NCBI RefSeq assembly: GCF_900215375.1
Contig: NZ_OBEF01000022.1
Span: forward strand, 1 to 64,000
Length of the DNA stretch: 64,000 bases
Direction: 5' to 3'
Origin: Enterobacter sp. CC120223-11
GTDB lineage: Bacteria; Pseudomonadota; Gammaproteobacteria; Enterobacterales; Enterobacteriaceae
In this document: positions 19,354 through 40,627 of the stretch, in pieces
How the letters are laid out: each line of letters opens with the position of its first letter
How positions within the stretch are numbered: position 1 is the stretch's first letter
Program-made: the position numbers and the translations under genes
The notes under the pieces: generated by a model
Databases searched by the model: none
Told to the model about the DNA's origin: nothing
Seen by the model: the letters and a program-made list of their open reading frames with translations, nothing else

Positions 19354-19519
19354 TGTCTCTCGCCTGGGGTGGAAACGTCTGGTCGCCACAGCGACTCACA
19401 CACAGAATTTTGCCGCAGTATAACACGACAGCGCCCGAGTTGTGATGCAACGGTTGGAGCCTGAGTCACGTAACGCTATACTGCTCCTCTTTCATCACAC
19501 GCCAATGTCGACATCATCT

Positions 19520-20311
19520 ATGCCTGTTTTTGCCCTGCTCGCGCTTGTTGCCTACTCCATCAGCCTCGCGCTGATCATTCCTGGCCTGCTGCAAAAAAAC
19601 AGCGGCTGGCGGCGCATGGCGATGTTGTCAGCAGTTATCGCCTTGATTTGCCATGCTTTTGCGCTGGAATCCCGCATTCTGCCCGGCGGAGATGCAGGCC
19701 AAAATCTGAGCCTGCTGAACGTCGGTTCGCTGGTCAGCCTGATGATCTGTACGGTGATGACGATTGTGGCTTCGCGCAACCGGGGCTGGCTGCTGCTGCC
19801 GATTGTGTATGCCTTCGCTTTAATTAACCTGGCCTTCGCCACTTTTATGCCCAACGAGTTCATCACTCACCTGGAAACGACGCCGGGCATGATGGTGCAC
19901 ATTGGTCTGTCGCTGTTTGCTTACGCAACGCTGATTATCGCGGCGCTTTACGCCCTGCAGCTGGCGTGGATTGACTATCAGCTCAAGAACAAGAAACTCG
20001 CTTTCAGCAACGAAATGCCGCCGCTGATGAGCATTGAGCGGAAAATGTTTCACATCACCCAGGTGGGCGTCGTCCTCCTGACCCTGACCCTCTGCACCGG
20101 CCTGTTCTATCTGCACAACCTGTTCAGCGTCGAAAATATCGATAAAGCCGTCCTTTCTATTATTGCGTGGTTTGTCTATATCGTGTTGTTGTGGGGTCAC
20201 TATCATGAAGGCTGGCGCGGACGCCGCGTGGTCTGGTTTAACGTGGCGGGCGCAGGACTTCTGACGCTGGCCTATTTTGGCAGCCGCGTCCTCCAGCAGT
20301 TTGCCAGCTAA
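19520..20311 (+). CDS. ypjD: cytochrome c assembly-like inner membrane protein YpjD
   Basis: 263 residues from MPVFALLALVAYS, matching the E. coli length. Eight hydrophobic segments and the family signature WGHYHEGWRGRR relate it to the CcsA/CcmC heme-handling superfamily. No enzymatic role is proven; it has been connected with magnesium/cobalt (Cor) phenotypes. An in-frame upstream extension to 19442 is unlikely. The next gene, yfjD, starts 18 bp later and is probably co-transcribed. Confidence 0.9.
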   Translation: MPVFALLALVAYSISLALIIPGLLQKNSGWRRMAMLSAVIALICHAFALESRILPGGDAGQNLSLLNVGSLVSLMICTVMTIVASRNRGWLLLPIVYAFALINLAFATFMPNEFITHLETTPGMMVHIGLSLFAYATLIIAALYALQLAWIDYQLKNKKLAFSNEMPPLMSIERKMFHITQVGVVLLTLTLCTGLFYLHNLFSVENIDKAVLSIIAWFVYIVLLWGHYHEGWRGRRVVWFNVAGAGLLTLAYFGSRVLQQFAS

Positions 20312-20329
20312 GACTTAAAGGAATTTCCG

Positions 20330-21616
20330 TTGGAACATATCTCAACCACGACGCTTATCATCACGCTTGTCGTCATGGTGATTATCTCCGCCTACTTCTC
20401 CGGCTCAGAAACCGGGATGATGACGCTCAACCGCTACCGCCTGCGCCACATGGCGAAACAGGGCAACAGCGCCGCAAAGCGCGTCGAAAAGCTGCTGCGC
20501 AAGCCGGATCGCCTGATTAGCCTGGTGCTGATCGGCAATAACCTCGTCAATATTCTCGCCTCGGCGCTCGGCACCATTGTTGGCATGCGCCTCTACGGCG
20601 ATGCGGGCGTGGCGATTGCCACCGGTATTCTGACCTTCGTGGTGCTGGTCTTCGCCGAAGTGCTGCCAAAAACCATCGCCGCGCTGTACCCGGAAAAAGT
20701 GGCTTATCCGAGCAGCTTCCTGCTGGCACCGCTGCAAATTCTGATGATGCCGCTGGTGTGGCTGCTCAACACCATCACCCGCATCTTGATGCGCATGATG
20801 GGCATCAAAACGGAAACCTCCATCACCGGCGCGCTCAGCAAAGACGAACTGCGCACCATCGTGAACGAATCGCGCTCGCAAATTTCCCGCCGCAATCAGG
20901 ACATGCTGCTGTCGGTGCTGGATCTGGAAAAAGTCAGCGTCAACGACATCATGGTGCCGCGCAACGAAATCGTCGGCATCGACATCAACGACGACTGGAA
21001 ATCCATCGTCCGCCAGCTGACTCACTCTCCGCACGGGCGCATCGTGCTTTACCGCGACTCGCTGGATGACACCATCAGCATGCTGCGTGTGCGTGAAGCC
21101 TACCGCCTGATGACTGAGAAAAAAGAGTTCACCAAAGAAGTGATGCTGCGCGCGGCGGATGAAATCTACTACGTCCCGGAAGGCACGCCGCTCAGCACCC
21201 AACTAGTCAAATTCCAGCGTAACAAAAAGAAAGTGGGCCTGGTGGTGGACGAGTACGGCGATATTCAGGGGCTGGTAACGGTTGAAGATATTCTGGAAGA
21301 GATCGTTGGCGACTTTACCACCTCGATGTCGCCATCGCTGGCGGAAGAAGTCACGCCACAGAATGACGGCTCGGTGATTATCGAAGGCACCGCTAACGTG
21401 CGCGAACTGAACAAAGCCTTCAACTGGCGTCTGCCGGAAGATGATGCCCGCACCATGAACGGGGTGATTCTGGAAGCGCTGGAAGAGATCCCTGCTATCG
21501 GGACACGCGTACGCATCAGCCAGTACGACATCGATATTCTCGACGTACAGGACAACATGATTAAGCAGGTGAAGGTGGTGCCGGTGAAATCGCTGCGGGA
21601 GAGCGTGGCGGAGTAA
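20330..21616 (+). CDS. yfjD: CNNM/CBS-domain (CorB-type) membrane protein YfjD
   Basis: 428 residues. A CNNM/DUF21 membrane domain (about 1-180, FSGSETGMMTLNRYRLRHMA) is followed by two CBS domains (about 200-330) and a CorC_HlyC domain (about 345-425). The family is linked to Mg2+/Co2+ efflux and resistance. Translation starts at TTG behind AAAGGAATTTCCG, which gives the family N-terminus MEHISTTTLI. Confidence 0.93.
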   Translation: MEHISTTTLIITLVVMVIISAYFSGSETGMMTLNRYRLRHMAKQGNSAAKRVEKLLRKPDRLISLVLIGNNLVNILASALGTIVGMRLYGDAGVAIATGILTFVVLVFAEVLPKTIAALYPEKVAYPSSFLLAPLQILMMPLVWLLNTITRILMRMMGIKTETSITGALSKDELRTIVNESRSQISRRNQDMLLSVLDLEKVSVNDIMVPRNEIVGIDINDDWKSIVRQLTHSPHGRIVLYRDSLDDTISMLRVREAYRLMTEKKEFTKEVMLRAADEIYYVPEGTPLSTQLVKFQRNKKKVGLVVDEYGDIQGLVTVEDILEEIVGDFTTSMSPSLAEEVTPQNDGSVIIEGTANVRELNKAFNWRLPEDDARTMNGVILEALEEIPAIGTRVRISQYDIDILDVQDNMIKQVKVVPVKSLRESVAE

Positions 21617-21635
21617 ACGCTTAACAGAGAAATGC

Positions 21636-21672
21636 AGCCGGGCAAGGCTTCCGCCAGCGCCCGGCTTTTTTA
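21636..21672 (+). terminator. Rho-independent terminator of yfjD
   Basis: AGCCGGGC (21636-21643) / GCCCGGCT (21659-21666) followed by TTTTT, between the convergent yfjD and grpE genes. Confidence 0.85.
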
Positions 21673-21679
21673 TGCCTGA

Positions 21680-22273
21680 TTAGGCTTTCGCTTTTGCGAC
21701 AGAAACCATCGCCGCGCGAATGGTACGGCCGTTCAGGGTGTAGCCCTTCTGCATCACCATCAGCACGTTACCCGCCGCAACATCTTCAGATTCGACCATC
21801 GCAATGGCCTGATGCACGTTCGGGTCCATCGGCACGTTAGTGTCACCGACCACTTCCACACCGTACTTACGTACCACGTCGAGCATGGATTTCAGGGTCA
21901 GTTCAATCCCTTCGACCATTGGCGCCATGTCCGGATTGGCTTTATCCGCCACTTCCAGCGCGCGATCCAGGCTGTCGATGACCGGCAGCAGATCGTTGAC
22001 GAACTTCTCAAGGGCGAATTTATGTGCCTTCTCGACGTCCTGCTCGGTACGACGACGCAGGTTTTCCATCTCGGCCTTCACACGCATCACGCCGTCGCGC
22101 TCACGGGTCTGCGCTTCGACGAGTTGAGCTTCCAGATTCGCAATGGTTTCATCGCGCGGATCCACCTGCTCAGCCGAAGTTTCAGGCTCCACGGCCTCTA
22201 CCTCATCGTGCTGGTCCTTGATAATTTCTTCCGGGGCTTGCCCCTCAGGCGTTTTCTGTTCTTTACTACTCAT
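21680..22273 (-). CDS. grpE: nucleotide exchange factor GrpE
   Basis: 197 residues. GrpE releases ADP from DnaK and acts as a thermosensor. An acidic disordered N-terminus (about 1-40) precedes a long coiled coil ([32 protein letters not shown] region) and the C-terminal beta domain with [22 protein letters not shown]. It works with ClpB, encoded at the left of this window. The promoter is a textbook heat-shock promoter. Confidence 0.98.
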   Translation of the reverse strand: MSSKEQKTPEGQAPEEIIKDQHDEVEAVEPETSAEQVDPRDETIANLEAQLVEAQTRERDGVMRVKAEMENLRRRTEQDVEKAHKFALEKFVNDLLPVIDSLDRALEVADKANPDMAPMVEGIELTLKSMLDVVRKYGVEVVGDTNVPMDPNVHQAIAMVESEDVAAGNVLMVMQKGYTLNGRTIRAAMVSVAKAKA

Positions 22274-22318
22274 GAATTTCTCCGCGTTTTTTCGTATTCA
22301 TCTCGCTGACTTCGCTTA

Positions 22319-22348
22319 TTATGGGGATCGTGCTGCGGGATTCAAGGG
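22319..22348 (-). promoter_or_regulatory. sigma-32 heat-shock promoter of grpE
   Basis: The minus strand reads CCCTTGAA (22341-22348), 14 bp, CCCCATAA (22319-22326), an essentially perfect sigma-32 promoter 46 bp before the grpE start. It lies upstream of, and divergent from, nadK. Confidence 0.93.
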
Positions 22349-22395
22349 AAGCAGGCACATTGTCATCATTCATTTGCCACAAGGACCTCCAGAAA

Positions 22396-23274
22396 ATGAA
22401 CAATCATTTCAAGTGTATCGGTATTGTCGGCCATCCCCGTCACCCTACCGCGCTCACCACACATGAAATGCTGTACCGCTGGCTGTCAGGCAAAGGCTAT
22501 GAAGTCATTGTGGAACAACAGATTGCGCATGAGCTGAAATTAAAAAACGTGGCAACCGGCACGCTGGCGGAAATTGGGCAACAGGCCGACCTGGCCGTGG
22601 TGGTTGGCGGCGACGGCAATATGCTGGGTGCCGCGCGTACGCTTGCCCGCTACGATATAAAAGTCATCGGCATCAACCGCGGCAACCTGGGCTTCCTGAC
22701 CGATCTCGACCCGGACAACGCCCATCAGCAGTTAGCCGACGTACTCGAAGGCCACTACATCACCGAGAAACGCTTTTTGCTGGAGGCGCAGGTGTGCCAG
22801 AAGGATTGCCAGAAGCGCATCAGCACGGCAATCAATGAAGTCGTGCTGCATCCTGGCAAAGTGGCGCACATGATTGAATTTGAAGTTTATATCGACGAAG
22901 TTTTTGCCTTCTCCCAGCGTTCCGATGGGCTGATTATCTCCACCCCAACGGGTTCCACTGCCTATTCTCTCTCCGCGGGCGGCCCCATTCTGACCCCTTC
23001 TCTGGATGCGATTACGCTGGTGCCCATGTTCCCGCACACGCTCTCCGCTCGCCCGCTGGTCATCAACAGCAGCAGCACCATTCGCCTGCGCTTTGCCCAT
23101 CCGCGAACCGACCTCGAAATCAGCTGCGACAGCCAGATTGCGCTGCCAATTCAGGAAGGCGAAGACGTGCTGATCCGCCGCTGCGACTATCACCTCAACC
23201 TGATTCACCCGAAAGACTACAACTATTTCAACACCTTGAGTTCAAAGCTCGGCTGGTCAAAAAAATTGTTCTGA
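22396..23274 (+). CDS. nadK: NAD kinase
   Basis: 292 residues from [17 protein letters not shown], as in E. coli. It phosphorylates NAD to NADP. The [11 protein letters not shown] and [10 protein letters not shown] motifs and the later [16 protein letters not shown] block define the family. The ATG at 22396 follows AAGGACCTCCAGAAA; an earlier in-frame ATG at 22321 falls inside the grpE promoter and is rejected. Confidence 0.98.
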   Translation: MNNHFKCIGIVGHPRHPTALTTHEMLYRWLSGKGYEVIVEQQIAHELKLKNVATGTLAEIGQQADLAVVVGGDGNMLGAARTLARYDIKVIGINRGNLGFLTDLDPDNAHQQLADVLEGHYITEKRFLLEAQVCQKDCQKRISTAINEVVLHPGKVAHMIEFEVYIDEVFAFSQRSDGLIISTPTGSTAYSLSAGGPILTPSLDAITLVPMFPHTLSARPLVINSSSTIRLRFAHPRTDLEISCDSQIALPIQEGEDVLIRRCDYHLNLIHPKDYNYFNTLSSKLGWSKKLF

Positions 23275-23293
23275 TTTTGCCCTCGCCTCTTTA

Positions 23294-23331
23294 CTGTATA
23301 AAAAACCAGTTTATACTGTATGAAAACACAG
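23294..23331 (+). promoter_or_regulatory. two LexA (SOS) boxes upstream of recN
   Basis: CTGTATAAAAAACCAG (23294-23309) and CTGTATGAAAACACAG (23316-23331) match the LexA consensus CTGT-N8-ACAG with one and no mismatch in the core. They are 22 bp apart. A third, poor half-site (ACAG at 23346-23349) is near the ribosome site. recN is strongly SOS-induced in E. coli. Confidence 0.92.
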
Positions 23332-23359
23332 TTATGGTTTTTTATACAGGAAGACAACA

Positions 23360-25021
23360 ATGCTGGCACAACTGACCATCAGTAACTTTGCAATCGTACG
23401 TGAACTCGAAATCGATTTTCACCACGGCATGACCGCCATCACCGGGGAAACCGGGGCCGGGAAATCCATTGCAATTGATGCGCTCGGGCTGTGCCTGGGC
23501 GGGCGTGCAGAAGGTGATATGGTACGGCGCGGCGCAGACCGTGCCGATCTCTGCGCCCGTTTTGCCCTGAAAGATACCCCTGCCGCCCTGCGCTGGCTGG
23601 AAGCCAATCAGCTGGAAGACGGGCGTGAGTGTTTACTTCGCCGCGTCATCAGCAGCGACGGGCGCTCACGTGGTTTTATCAATGGCACCGCCGTTCCTCT
23701 CTCTCAATTGCGTGAACTGGGTCAGCTGCTGATCCAAATCCACGGCCAGCACGCGCACCAGCAGCTGATAAAGCCTGAGCATCAAAAAGCGCTGCTCGAC
23801 GGCTATGCGGGCGAATCTGAACTCACTCAGCGTATGGCCGATAACTACCGCCAGTGGCACCAGAGCTGCCGCGATCTGGCCCAGCACCAGCAGCAAAGCC
23901 ATGAGCGTGCGGCACGTGCCGAACTGCTCCAGTATCAGTTGAAAGAGCTCAATGAGTTCCAGCCGCTGGCGGGTGAATTTGAACAGATAGATGAAGAGTA
24001 CAAGCGTCTCGCCAACAGCGGTCAGCTGATCAGCACCAGCCAGCACGCGCTGACGCTGCTGGCAGACGGCGAAAATGACAACCTGCAAAGCCAACTCTAC
24101 AGCACGCGTCAGTTGGTCACCGAACTGGTGAGCATGGACAGCAAGCTCTCTGGCGTCCTGGAGATGCTGGAAGAAGCCGCCATTCAGCTTAGCGAAGCCA
24201 GCGACGAGCTGCGTCACTATTGCGACAGGCTGGATCTCGATCCTAATCGCCTGTTTGAGCTGGAACAGCGCATCTCGCGCCAGATTACCCTTGCGCGTAA
24301 GCACAGCGTCACGCCGGAAGAGCTTCCTGTCTTTTATCAGGCACTGCTCGACGAACAGCAGCAGTTAGACGATCAGGCCGACTCACAAGAAACGCTGAGC
24401 CTTGCGGTGAAAAAACATCATCAGCAGGCGCTGGAAACTGCCGAAGCCCTGCACACCCTGCGCCTTGCCAGCGCCGCGGAACTTGCCGGGTTGATTACCG
24501 AAAGTATGCATTCGCTCTCCATGCCTCACGGGCAGTTCACTATCGACGTCGCCTTTGAGGAGAAACACCTGACCGCAGAAGGTGCCGATCGCATTGAGTT
24601 CCGCGTCACCACCAACCCCGGCCAGCCTTTACAGCCGATTGCGAAAGTCGCTTCCGGTGGCGAACTCTCCCGTATTGCGCTCTCCATTCAGGTGATCACC
24701 GCCCGGAAAATGGAAACCCCGGCGCTGATTTTCGATGAGGTGGATGTCGGTATCAGCGGCCCGACGGCCGCCGTCGTCGGCAAGCTGCTGCGCCAGTTGG
24801 GTGAGTCCACTCAGGTTATGTGCGTTACTCACCTGCCACAGGTGGCGGGATGTGGACATCATCATTTCTTCGTCAGCAAGGAAACCGACGGCGAAATGAC
24901 CGAAACACATATGCAACCGCTCGATAAACGCGCGCGCCTGCAGGAGCTGGCACGTCTGTTGGGCGGCAGCGAAGTCACCCGCAATACGCTGGCGAATGCC
25001 AAAGAGTTGCTGGCTGCGTAA
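23360..25021 (+). CDS. recN: DNA repair protein RecN
   Basis: 553 residues. An SMC-like ATPase used in double-strand break repair, holding DNA ends and sister chromatids together. Walker A GETGAGKS is at about 29-36; the central region is coiled coil (about 155-370); the signature [12 protein letters not shown] and Walker [14 protein letters not shown] follow. Cytoplasmic; in E. coli degraded by ClpXP after SOS. It starts with ATG behind ACAGGAAGACAAC. Confidence 0.98.
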   Translation: MLAQLTISNFAIVRELEIDFHHGMTAITGETGAGKSIAIDALGLCLGGRAEGDMVRRGADRADLCARFALKDTPAALRWLEANQLEDGRECLLRRVISSDGRSRGFINGTAVPLSQLRELGQLLIQIHGQHAHQQLIKPEHQKALLDGYAGESELTQRMADNYRQWHQSCRDLAQHQQQSHERAARAELLQYQLKELNEFQPLAGEFEQIDEEYKRLANSGQLISTSQHALTLLADGENDNLQSQLYSTRQLVTELVSMDSKLSGVLEMLEEAAIQLSEASDELRHYCDRLDLDPNRLFELEQRISRQITLARKHSVTPEELPVFYQALLDEQQQLDDQADSQETLSLAVKKHHQQALETAEALHTLRLASAAELAGLITESMHSLSMPHGQFTIDVAFEEKHLTAEGADRIEFRVTTNPGQPLQPIAKVASGGELSRIALSIQVITARKMETPALIFDEVDVGISGPTAAVVGKLLRQLGESTQVMCVTHLPQVAGCGHHHFFVSKETDGEMTETHMQPLDKRARLQELARLLGGSEVTRNTLANAKELLAA

Positions 25022-25170
25022 ACTTTTTCGCAAACCCAGAGTCTGAGTTCACAACAAAAAAACGCCAACAGACCGGACGACAAGGTTTTATTGTGATGAA
25101 AGGTCTATTATCATCGACAAATTACAATTGAGCCGTGAACTGCTCGGGCCCGAAAAGGAATGAAATCACT

Positions 25171-25509
25171 ATGCGCTGTAAAATGCTGACTGCTGCCGCA
25201 GCGGTTCTTCTGATGTTGACCGCAGGCTGTTCCACTCTGGAGCGAGTGGTTTACCGTCCTGATATCAACCAGGGTAACTATCTGGCACCAAACGACGTCG
25301 CAAAAATTCGTGTCGGCATGACACAACAGCAGGTTGCTTACGCTCTGGGCACCCCGATGATGTCCGATCCGTTCGGCACCAACACCTGGTTCTACGTGTT
25401 CCGTCAGGAACCAGGTCACGAGAAGGTCACTCAGCAGACGCTGACCCTGACCTTTAACAGCAGCGGTGTGCTGACCAACATCGACAACAAACCGGCGCTG
25501 ACCAACTAA
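25171..25509 (+). CDS. bamE: outer membrane assembly lipoprotein BamE
   Basis: 112 residues from [14 protein letters not shown]; signal peptide with lipobox TAGC. BamE steadies BamD within the BAM complex and binds phosphatidylglycerol. The SmpA/OmlA domain is marked by [18 protein letters not shown] and WFYVFRQ. The upstream frame to 25135 is discounted because the lipoprotein signal starts at 25171. Confidence 0.96.
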   Translation: MRCKMLTAAAAVLLMLTAGCSTLERVVYRPDINQGNYLAPNDVAKIRVGMTQQQVAYALGTPMMSDPFGTNTWFYVFRQEPGHEKVTQQTLTLTFNSSGVLTNIDNKPALTN

Positions 25510-25521
25510 GCCCGGCAGACG

Positions 25522-25550
25522 AAAAAAAAGCGCTCAGTGAGCGCTTTTTT
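25522..25550 (+). terminator. bidirectional terminator between bamE and ratB
   Basis: AAAAAGCGCTCA / TGAGCGCTTTTT, almost a continuous palindrome with A and T runs on either side, shared by convergent bamE and ratAB. Confidence 0.9.
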
Positions 25551-25836
25551 ATTTTTCGGCTTTCTCCGCGCGCTGGCGGCGCAGCGCTTTCGGGTCAGCA
25601 ATCAACGGGCGATAAATCTCAACCCGATCGCCATTATGCACTTCATCATGCAGTTTTACCGCCCGACTCCAGATGCCCACCTTATTGCTGGAGAGATCAA
25701 TCTCCGGGCGCAACTTCATGATACCGCTGGCCGCAATCGCCTGTTCAACGGTGGCACCTTCTGCCAGCGATACTTTTTGCAGGTACTGTTTTTCAGGCAG
25801 CGCGTAAACCACTTCCACGGAGATATCAGCCGACAC
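25549..25836 (-). CDS. ratB: RnfH-family protein RatB
   Basis: 95 residues when begun at the GTG at 25836 ([20 protein letters not shown]), matching the roughly 96-residue family; the longer frame to 25920 lies inside ratA. A small ubiquitin-like beta-grasp protein of unknown function, encoded beside ratA. It overlaps the ratA stop by 11 bp. Confidence 0.88.
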   Translation of the reverse strand: MSADISVEVVYALPEKQYLQKVSLAEGATVEQAIAASGIMKLRPEIDLSSNKVGIWSRAVKLHDEVHNGDRVEIYRPLIADPKALRRQRAEKAEK

Positions 25837-26263
25837 TGTAAACCTCTTTGGCGCGCAGGGTGAACGCGTGCACCATGTTTGAAGCCAGCTCTTTAAAGAT
25901 TCGGCCGAACGCCATCTCAATCAGCTTGTTAGTGAACTCAAAGTCGAGATGAAACTCGATTTTGCAGGCGTCCTGGCTCAGTGGAATGAACTTCCAGCCG
26001 CCGATCAGCTTCTTGAACGGGCCATCCACCAGATGCATCAGGATGCTCTGATTGCTGGTCAGGGTGTTGCGGGTTGTGAAGGTTTTGCTGATCCCCGCTT
26101 TGGAGACGTCTACCGCCGCGGTCATTTGCGATGGACCCGCTTCCAGCACGCGACTACCGGTGCAACCGGGTAAGAAGTCCGGGTAGGCGTTGACATCGTT
26201 CACGAGCTGATACATCTGTTGTGCACTGTAGGGTACAAGTGCAGTACGACTAATCTGAGGCAT
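25826..26263 (-). CDS. ratA: START-domain protein RatA (UbiO/Coq10 family)
   Basis: 145 residues from [20 protein letters not shown]; an in-frame GTG four codons earlier is possible. The polyketide cyclase/START fold of Coq10 is recognised ([29 protein letters not shown]). Described in E. coli as a toxin that blocks 70S formation, though a ubiquinone-binding role is also argued for the family. It is first of the ratA-ratB pair and divergent from smpB. Confidence 0.92.
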   Translation of the reverse strand: MPQISRTALVPYSAQQMYQLVNDVNAYPDFLPGCTGSRVLEAGPSQMTAAVDVSKAGISKTFTTRNTLTSNQSILMHLVDGPFKKLIGGWKFIPLSQDACKIEFHLDFEFTNKLIEMAFGRIFKELASNMVHAFTLRAKEVYSVG

Positions 26264-26409
26264 GGCAATTTCCACTCACTGTTCTGGCGCAAATAATATC
26301 ATTTATCCCCTGCTAAAAAAAACGCTGCGCCACAACTCGTGCTAAGATAGCCCATTACGCCTCGCGGGAAGATTGAGGCCACGTACAGAAAAAATGACTT
26401 CAGGACACC

Positions 26410-26892
26410 ATGACTAAGAAAAAAGCGAACAAACCTGGATCAGCCACTATCGCGCTGAATAAACGCGCCCGTCACGAATATTTTATCGAAGATGAGTATG
26501 AAGCGGGTCTGGCCCTGCAAGGCTGGGAGGTAAAATCCCTGCGCGCCGGTAAAGCCAACATTGGCGACAGCTACGTCATCCTGCGCGATGGCGAAGCCTT
26601 CCTCTTCGGCGCAAACTTTACGCCGCTGGCCGTTGCCTCAAGCCACTACGTCTGCGATCCAACCCGTACCCGCAAGCTGCTGCTGAATCAGCGCGAGCTG
26701 GATACGCTGTATGGTCAAATCAACCGCGACGGTTACACCGTGCTGGCCCTCTCCCTCTACTGGAAGAACGCCTGGTGCAAGGTGAAGATTGGCGTGGCGA
26801 AAGGTAAGAAAATGCATGACAAGCGCACCGACCTGAAAAATCAGGAGTGGGCGCGCGACAAAGCCCGCATCATGAAAAACGCCGGACGCTAA
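26410..26892 (+). CDS. smpB: SsrA-binding protein SmpB
   Basis: 160 residues. SmpB binds tmRNA and brings it to stalled ribosomes. The OB-fold core ([25 protein letters not shown] region) and the basic C-terminal tail ([18 protein letters not shown]) are intact. Its RNA partner ssrA is 17 kb away here because the bap locus lies between them. Confidence 0.98.
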   Translation: MTKKKANKPGSATIALNKRARHEYFIEDEYEAGLALQGWEVKSLRAGKANIGDSYVILRDGEAFLFGANFTPLAVASSHYVCDPTRTRKLLLNQRELDTLYGQINRDGYTVLALSLYWKNAWCKVKIGVAKGKKMHDKRTDLKNQEWARDKARIMKNAGR

Positions 26893-27653
26893 CGCCGTCA
26901 GGCCATCACTCTCCCGACCTGTATTCACAGCAGGTCGGAATTTATTCTGAAAAAATGTCTTCCCCCTCTTCGTTTAATAATCTCTCCCTGGTTCACTGCT
27001 AATAACGATTCAGCCACAGGCGCGCTTTAATATGTATCGTGATATATCATGTAATATCTGACGGGTTTATTTTTCCTTATTATTCGATATGCAACCGTAA
27101 AGGGACTGGGATCGCATAAAAACGCAATATTTAAAATAAAAACGAGATATTTATCACGCCCCCATCCAGTTGAAACATTAGCGATGGTAATCATTCTCAC
27201 TTTGTACCAACCAAGAGCAGTTTACACCCTCTTCAATTTAACCAATAAATATCAACCAATTAAAATAGAACCGCGTTAATGCCGTCCTGGATAGTCTCGC
27301 AAGACAGGTCCGATAACTACCCACAGTGGGTACTAAACATTCACTTTGACTAAATAGCAGTTAACCTCTGCTTAATTTGCGCATTCTTTCGTTCCTGTCT
27401 ATATCATGATCAGCACGCAGTAAAATTAAGCCGATAAAAAACAGGGGTTTTCGTCTCAGAATAATTCATTCGTCAATCTGTTACTCACATTATTTATTGA
27501 CTGCTTTCACTGGCAACGGATTTGCTCGCAAAAAATTTAAGATAAGGGTCAACCCATTTAAGGCATTAACTGCAGGAATACGTTTTATCGTGCGGCGTTG
27601 AAATCTTGCCCGCAGAAACGGTAACACCACTTTCTTCGAATGGAGTGATAACC
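26893..27653. other. long non-coding gap between smpB and the adhesin
   Basis: A smpB terminator-like hairpin (CCGACCTG 26914-26921 / CAGGTCGG 26931-26938) is followed by about 700 bp of A/T-rich DNA with no credible reading frame. Such a region before a giant adhesin probably holds its promoter and binding sites for regulators such as H-NS or CsgD, but I cannot place any with confidence. Confidence 0.6.
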
Positions 27654-39143
<11,490 letters not shown>

Positions 39144-39152
39144 GCCATAACA

Positions 39153-39178
39153 GCCCCGGGCGCTACGGTGTCCGGGGC
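39153..39178 (+). other. intercistronic hairpin after bapA
   Basis: GCCCCGG (39153-39159) / CCGGGGC (39172-39178) lies 10 bp after the adhesin stop and 40 bp before bapB. It has no T-run, so it is more likely an mRNA-stabilising or partial attenuating structure that lowers the level of the transporter genes relative to the adhesin. Confidence 0.5.
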
Positions 39179-39217
39179 AAAGCAGAAAAACGTTGTGATT
39201 TTTGAAAGGGATACAAT

Positions 39218-40627
39218 ATGGGAAGAAGAGCGCCTGTCGCATTATTGCTGGCATTCCACCTCTGTTCCATTCAGGTGTATGCCGCAGATGAGCCACAATT
39301 TATCAGTTCTGAAGGACTCGCTAACGAGCACGCCCTGCCGTCGCTCGATGGCTCAGCCGCCGAACTTCCCTTAAGCAACGCCGCACCCGGCGTGCTGACG
39401 CTGAACAATGCCGTCAGTCGCGCGGTGAACTGGCACCCGGCCATTCGCGAAGCGATTGGCAAACTGGCGTCGCAAAACGAACAGATCAACGTCGCTAAAT
39501 CGAAATACTACCCGCAGGTGACGGCGGGTATGAACAACGGCTACAGCAACACCTACACCGACCACGGCTACAGCCCTTCGCTGGTGTTGTCGGTATCACA
39601 GATGCTGTATGACTTCGGCAAAGTGGCAAGCCAGGTGAAAGCCGAAACGGCAGGCGCTTCGCAGGAGCAGGCCAACGTGCTGGTGAGCATTGATACCGTG
39701 GCGCGCGATACCGCCGTCGCCATGGTGCAGGTGCAGTCCTGGCAGGAAATGGTGGAGGCCGCCAGCGAGCAGCTCAGCGCCCTCGAGGGCATCGGCAAAC
39801 TCACGCAGCAACGCAACGATGAAGGGGCCAGTTCGCAGTCAGATGTGGTACAGACTGACGCTCGCATCGAATCGGCGCGTTCACAGCTGGCGCAGTATCA
39901 GGCAAGCCTCGACAGCGCTCAGGCCACGCTGATGACGATGCTCGGCTGGAACTCTCTCAACGGTGTCAGCCCTGAATTTCCGCCGAAGCTCGAGCAAAGC
40001 TGCATGGTCGCCAAACCGGACGACCGGCTGGTGCCCGCGGTGCTGGCCGCCTGGGCGCAGGCCAACGCTGCGCAGGCGAATCTTGATTACGCCAACGCAC
40101 AGATGACGCCGACGATTTCGCTGGAGCCGTCGGTGCAGCACTATCTCAACGACAAATACCCGAGCCACGAGGTGCTGGACAAAACCCAGTACTCGACGTT
40201 CCTGAAAGTCGAAATGCCGATTTACCAGGGCGGTGGGCTGACCGCACGGCGTGATGCCGCGAGCCACGCGGTGGAGTCGGCTCAGTCGACCATTCAGCGC
40301 ACCCGGCTGGACGTGCGCCAGAAGCTGCTGGAGGCCCGCAGCCAGTCGATGAACCTGGCGACCTCCCTGCAAATTCTGCGTCGCCAGCAGCAGCTCAGCG
40401 AACGCACCCGCGAACTCTATCAACAGCAGTATCTCGACCTGGGCTCACGCCCGCTTCTCGATGTGTTAAACGCCGAACAGGAAGTCTACCAGGCGCGCTT
40501 CTCAGAACTCTCGACGCAGAGCCAACTCCATCAGCTGCAGCTTGACTGCCTCTACAACACCGGCACGTTACGCCAGGCTTTTGGCTTAAATAATCGCAGC
40601 ATTCAGTCCGTGGAGATCCAGCCATGA
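39218..40627 (+). CDS. bapB: TolC-family outer membrane component of the adhesin T1SS
   Basis: 469 residues. A cleavable signal peptide (ends near VYAADE) is followed by two outer membrane efflux protein repeats; helices such as LNNAVSRAVNWHPAIREAIGKL and VSQMLYDFGKVASQVKAE are typical of TolC/LapE/AggA proteins. It forms the outer membrane channel for the adhesin. Its stop overlaps the start of the ABC transporter in ATGA. Confidence 0.92.
   Translation: MGRRAPVALLLAFHLCSIQVYAADEPQFISSEGLANEHALPSLDGSAAELPLSNAAPGVLTLNNAVSRAVNWHPAIREAIGKLASQNEQINVAKSKYYPQVTAGMNNGYSNTYTDHGYSPSLVLSVSQMLYDFGKVASQVKAETAGASQEQANVLVSIDTVARDTAVAMVQVQSWQEMVEAASEQLSALEGIGKLTQQRNDEGASSQSDVVQTDARIESARSQLAQYQASLDSAQATLMTMLGWNSLNGVSPEFPPKLEQSCMVAKPDDRLVPAVLAAWAQANAAQANLDYANAQMTPTISLEPSVQHYLNDKYPSHEVLDKTQYSTFLKVEMPIYQGGGLTARRDAASHAVESAQSTIQRTRLDVRQKLLEARSQSMNLATSLQILRRQQQLSERTRELYQQQYLDLGSRPLLDVLNAEQEVYQARFSELSTQSQLHQLQLDCLYNTGTLRQAFGLNNRSIQSVEIQP

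Noticed and set aside
22321-22395. Longer NadK start at 22321
   Set aside because: The ATG overlaps the grpE heat-shock promoter and has no ribosome site; 22396 gives the known family N-terminus.
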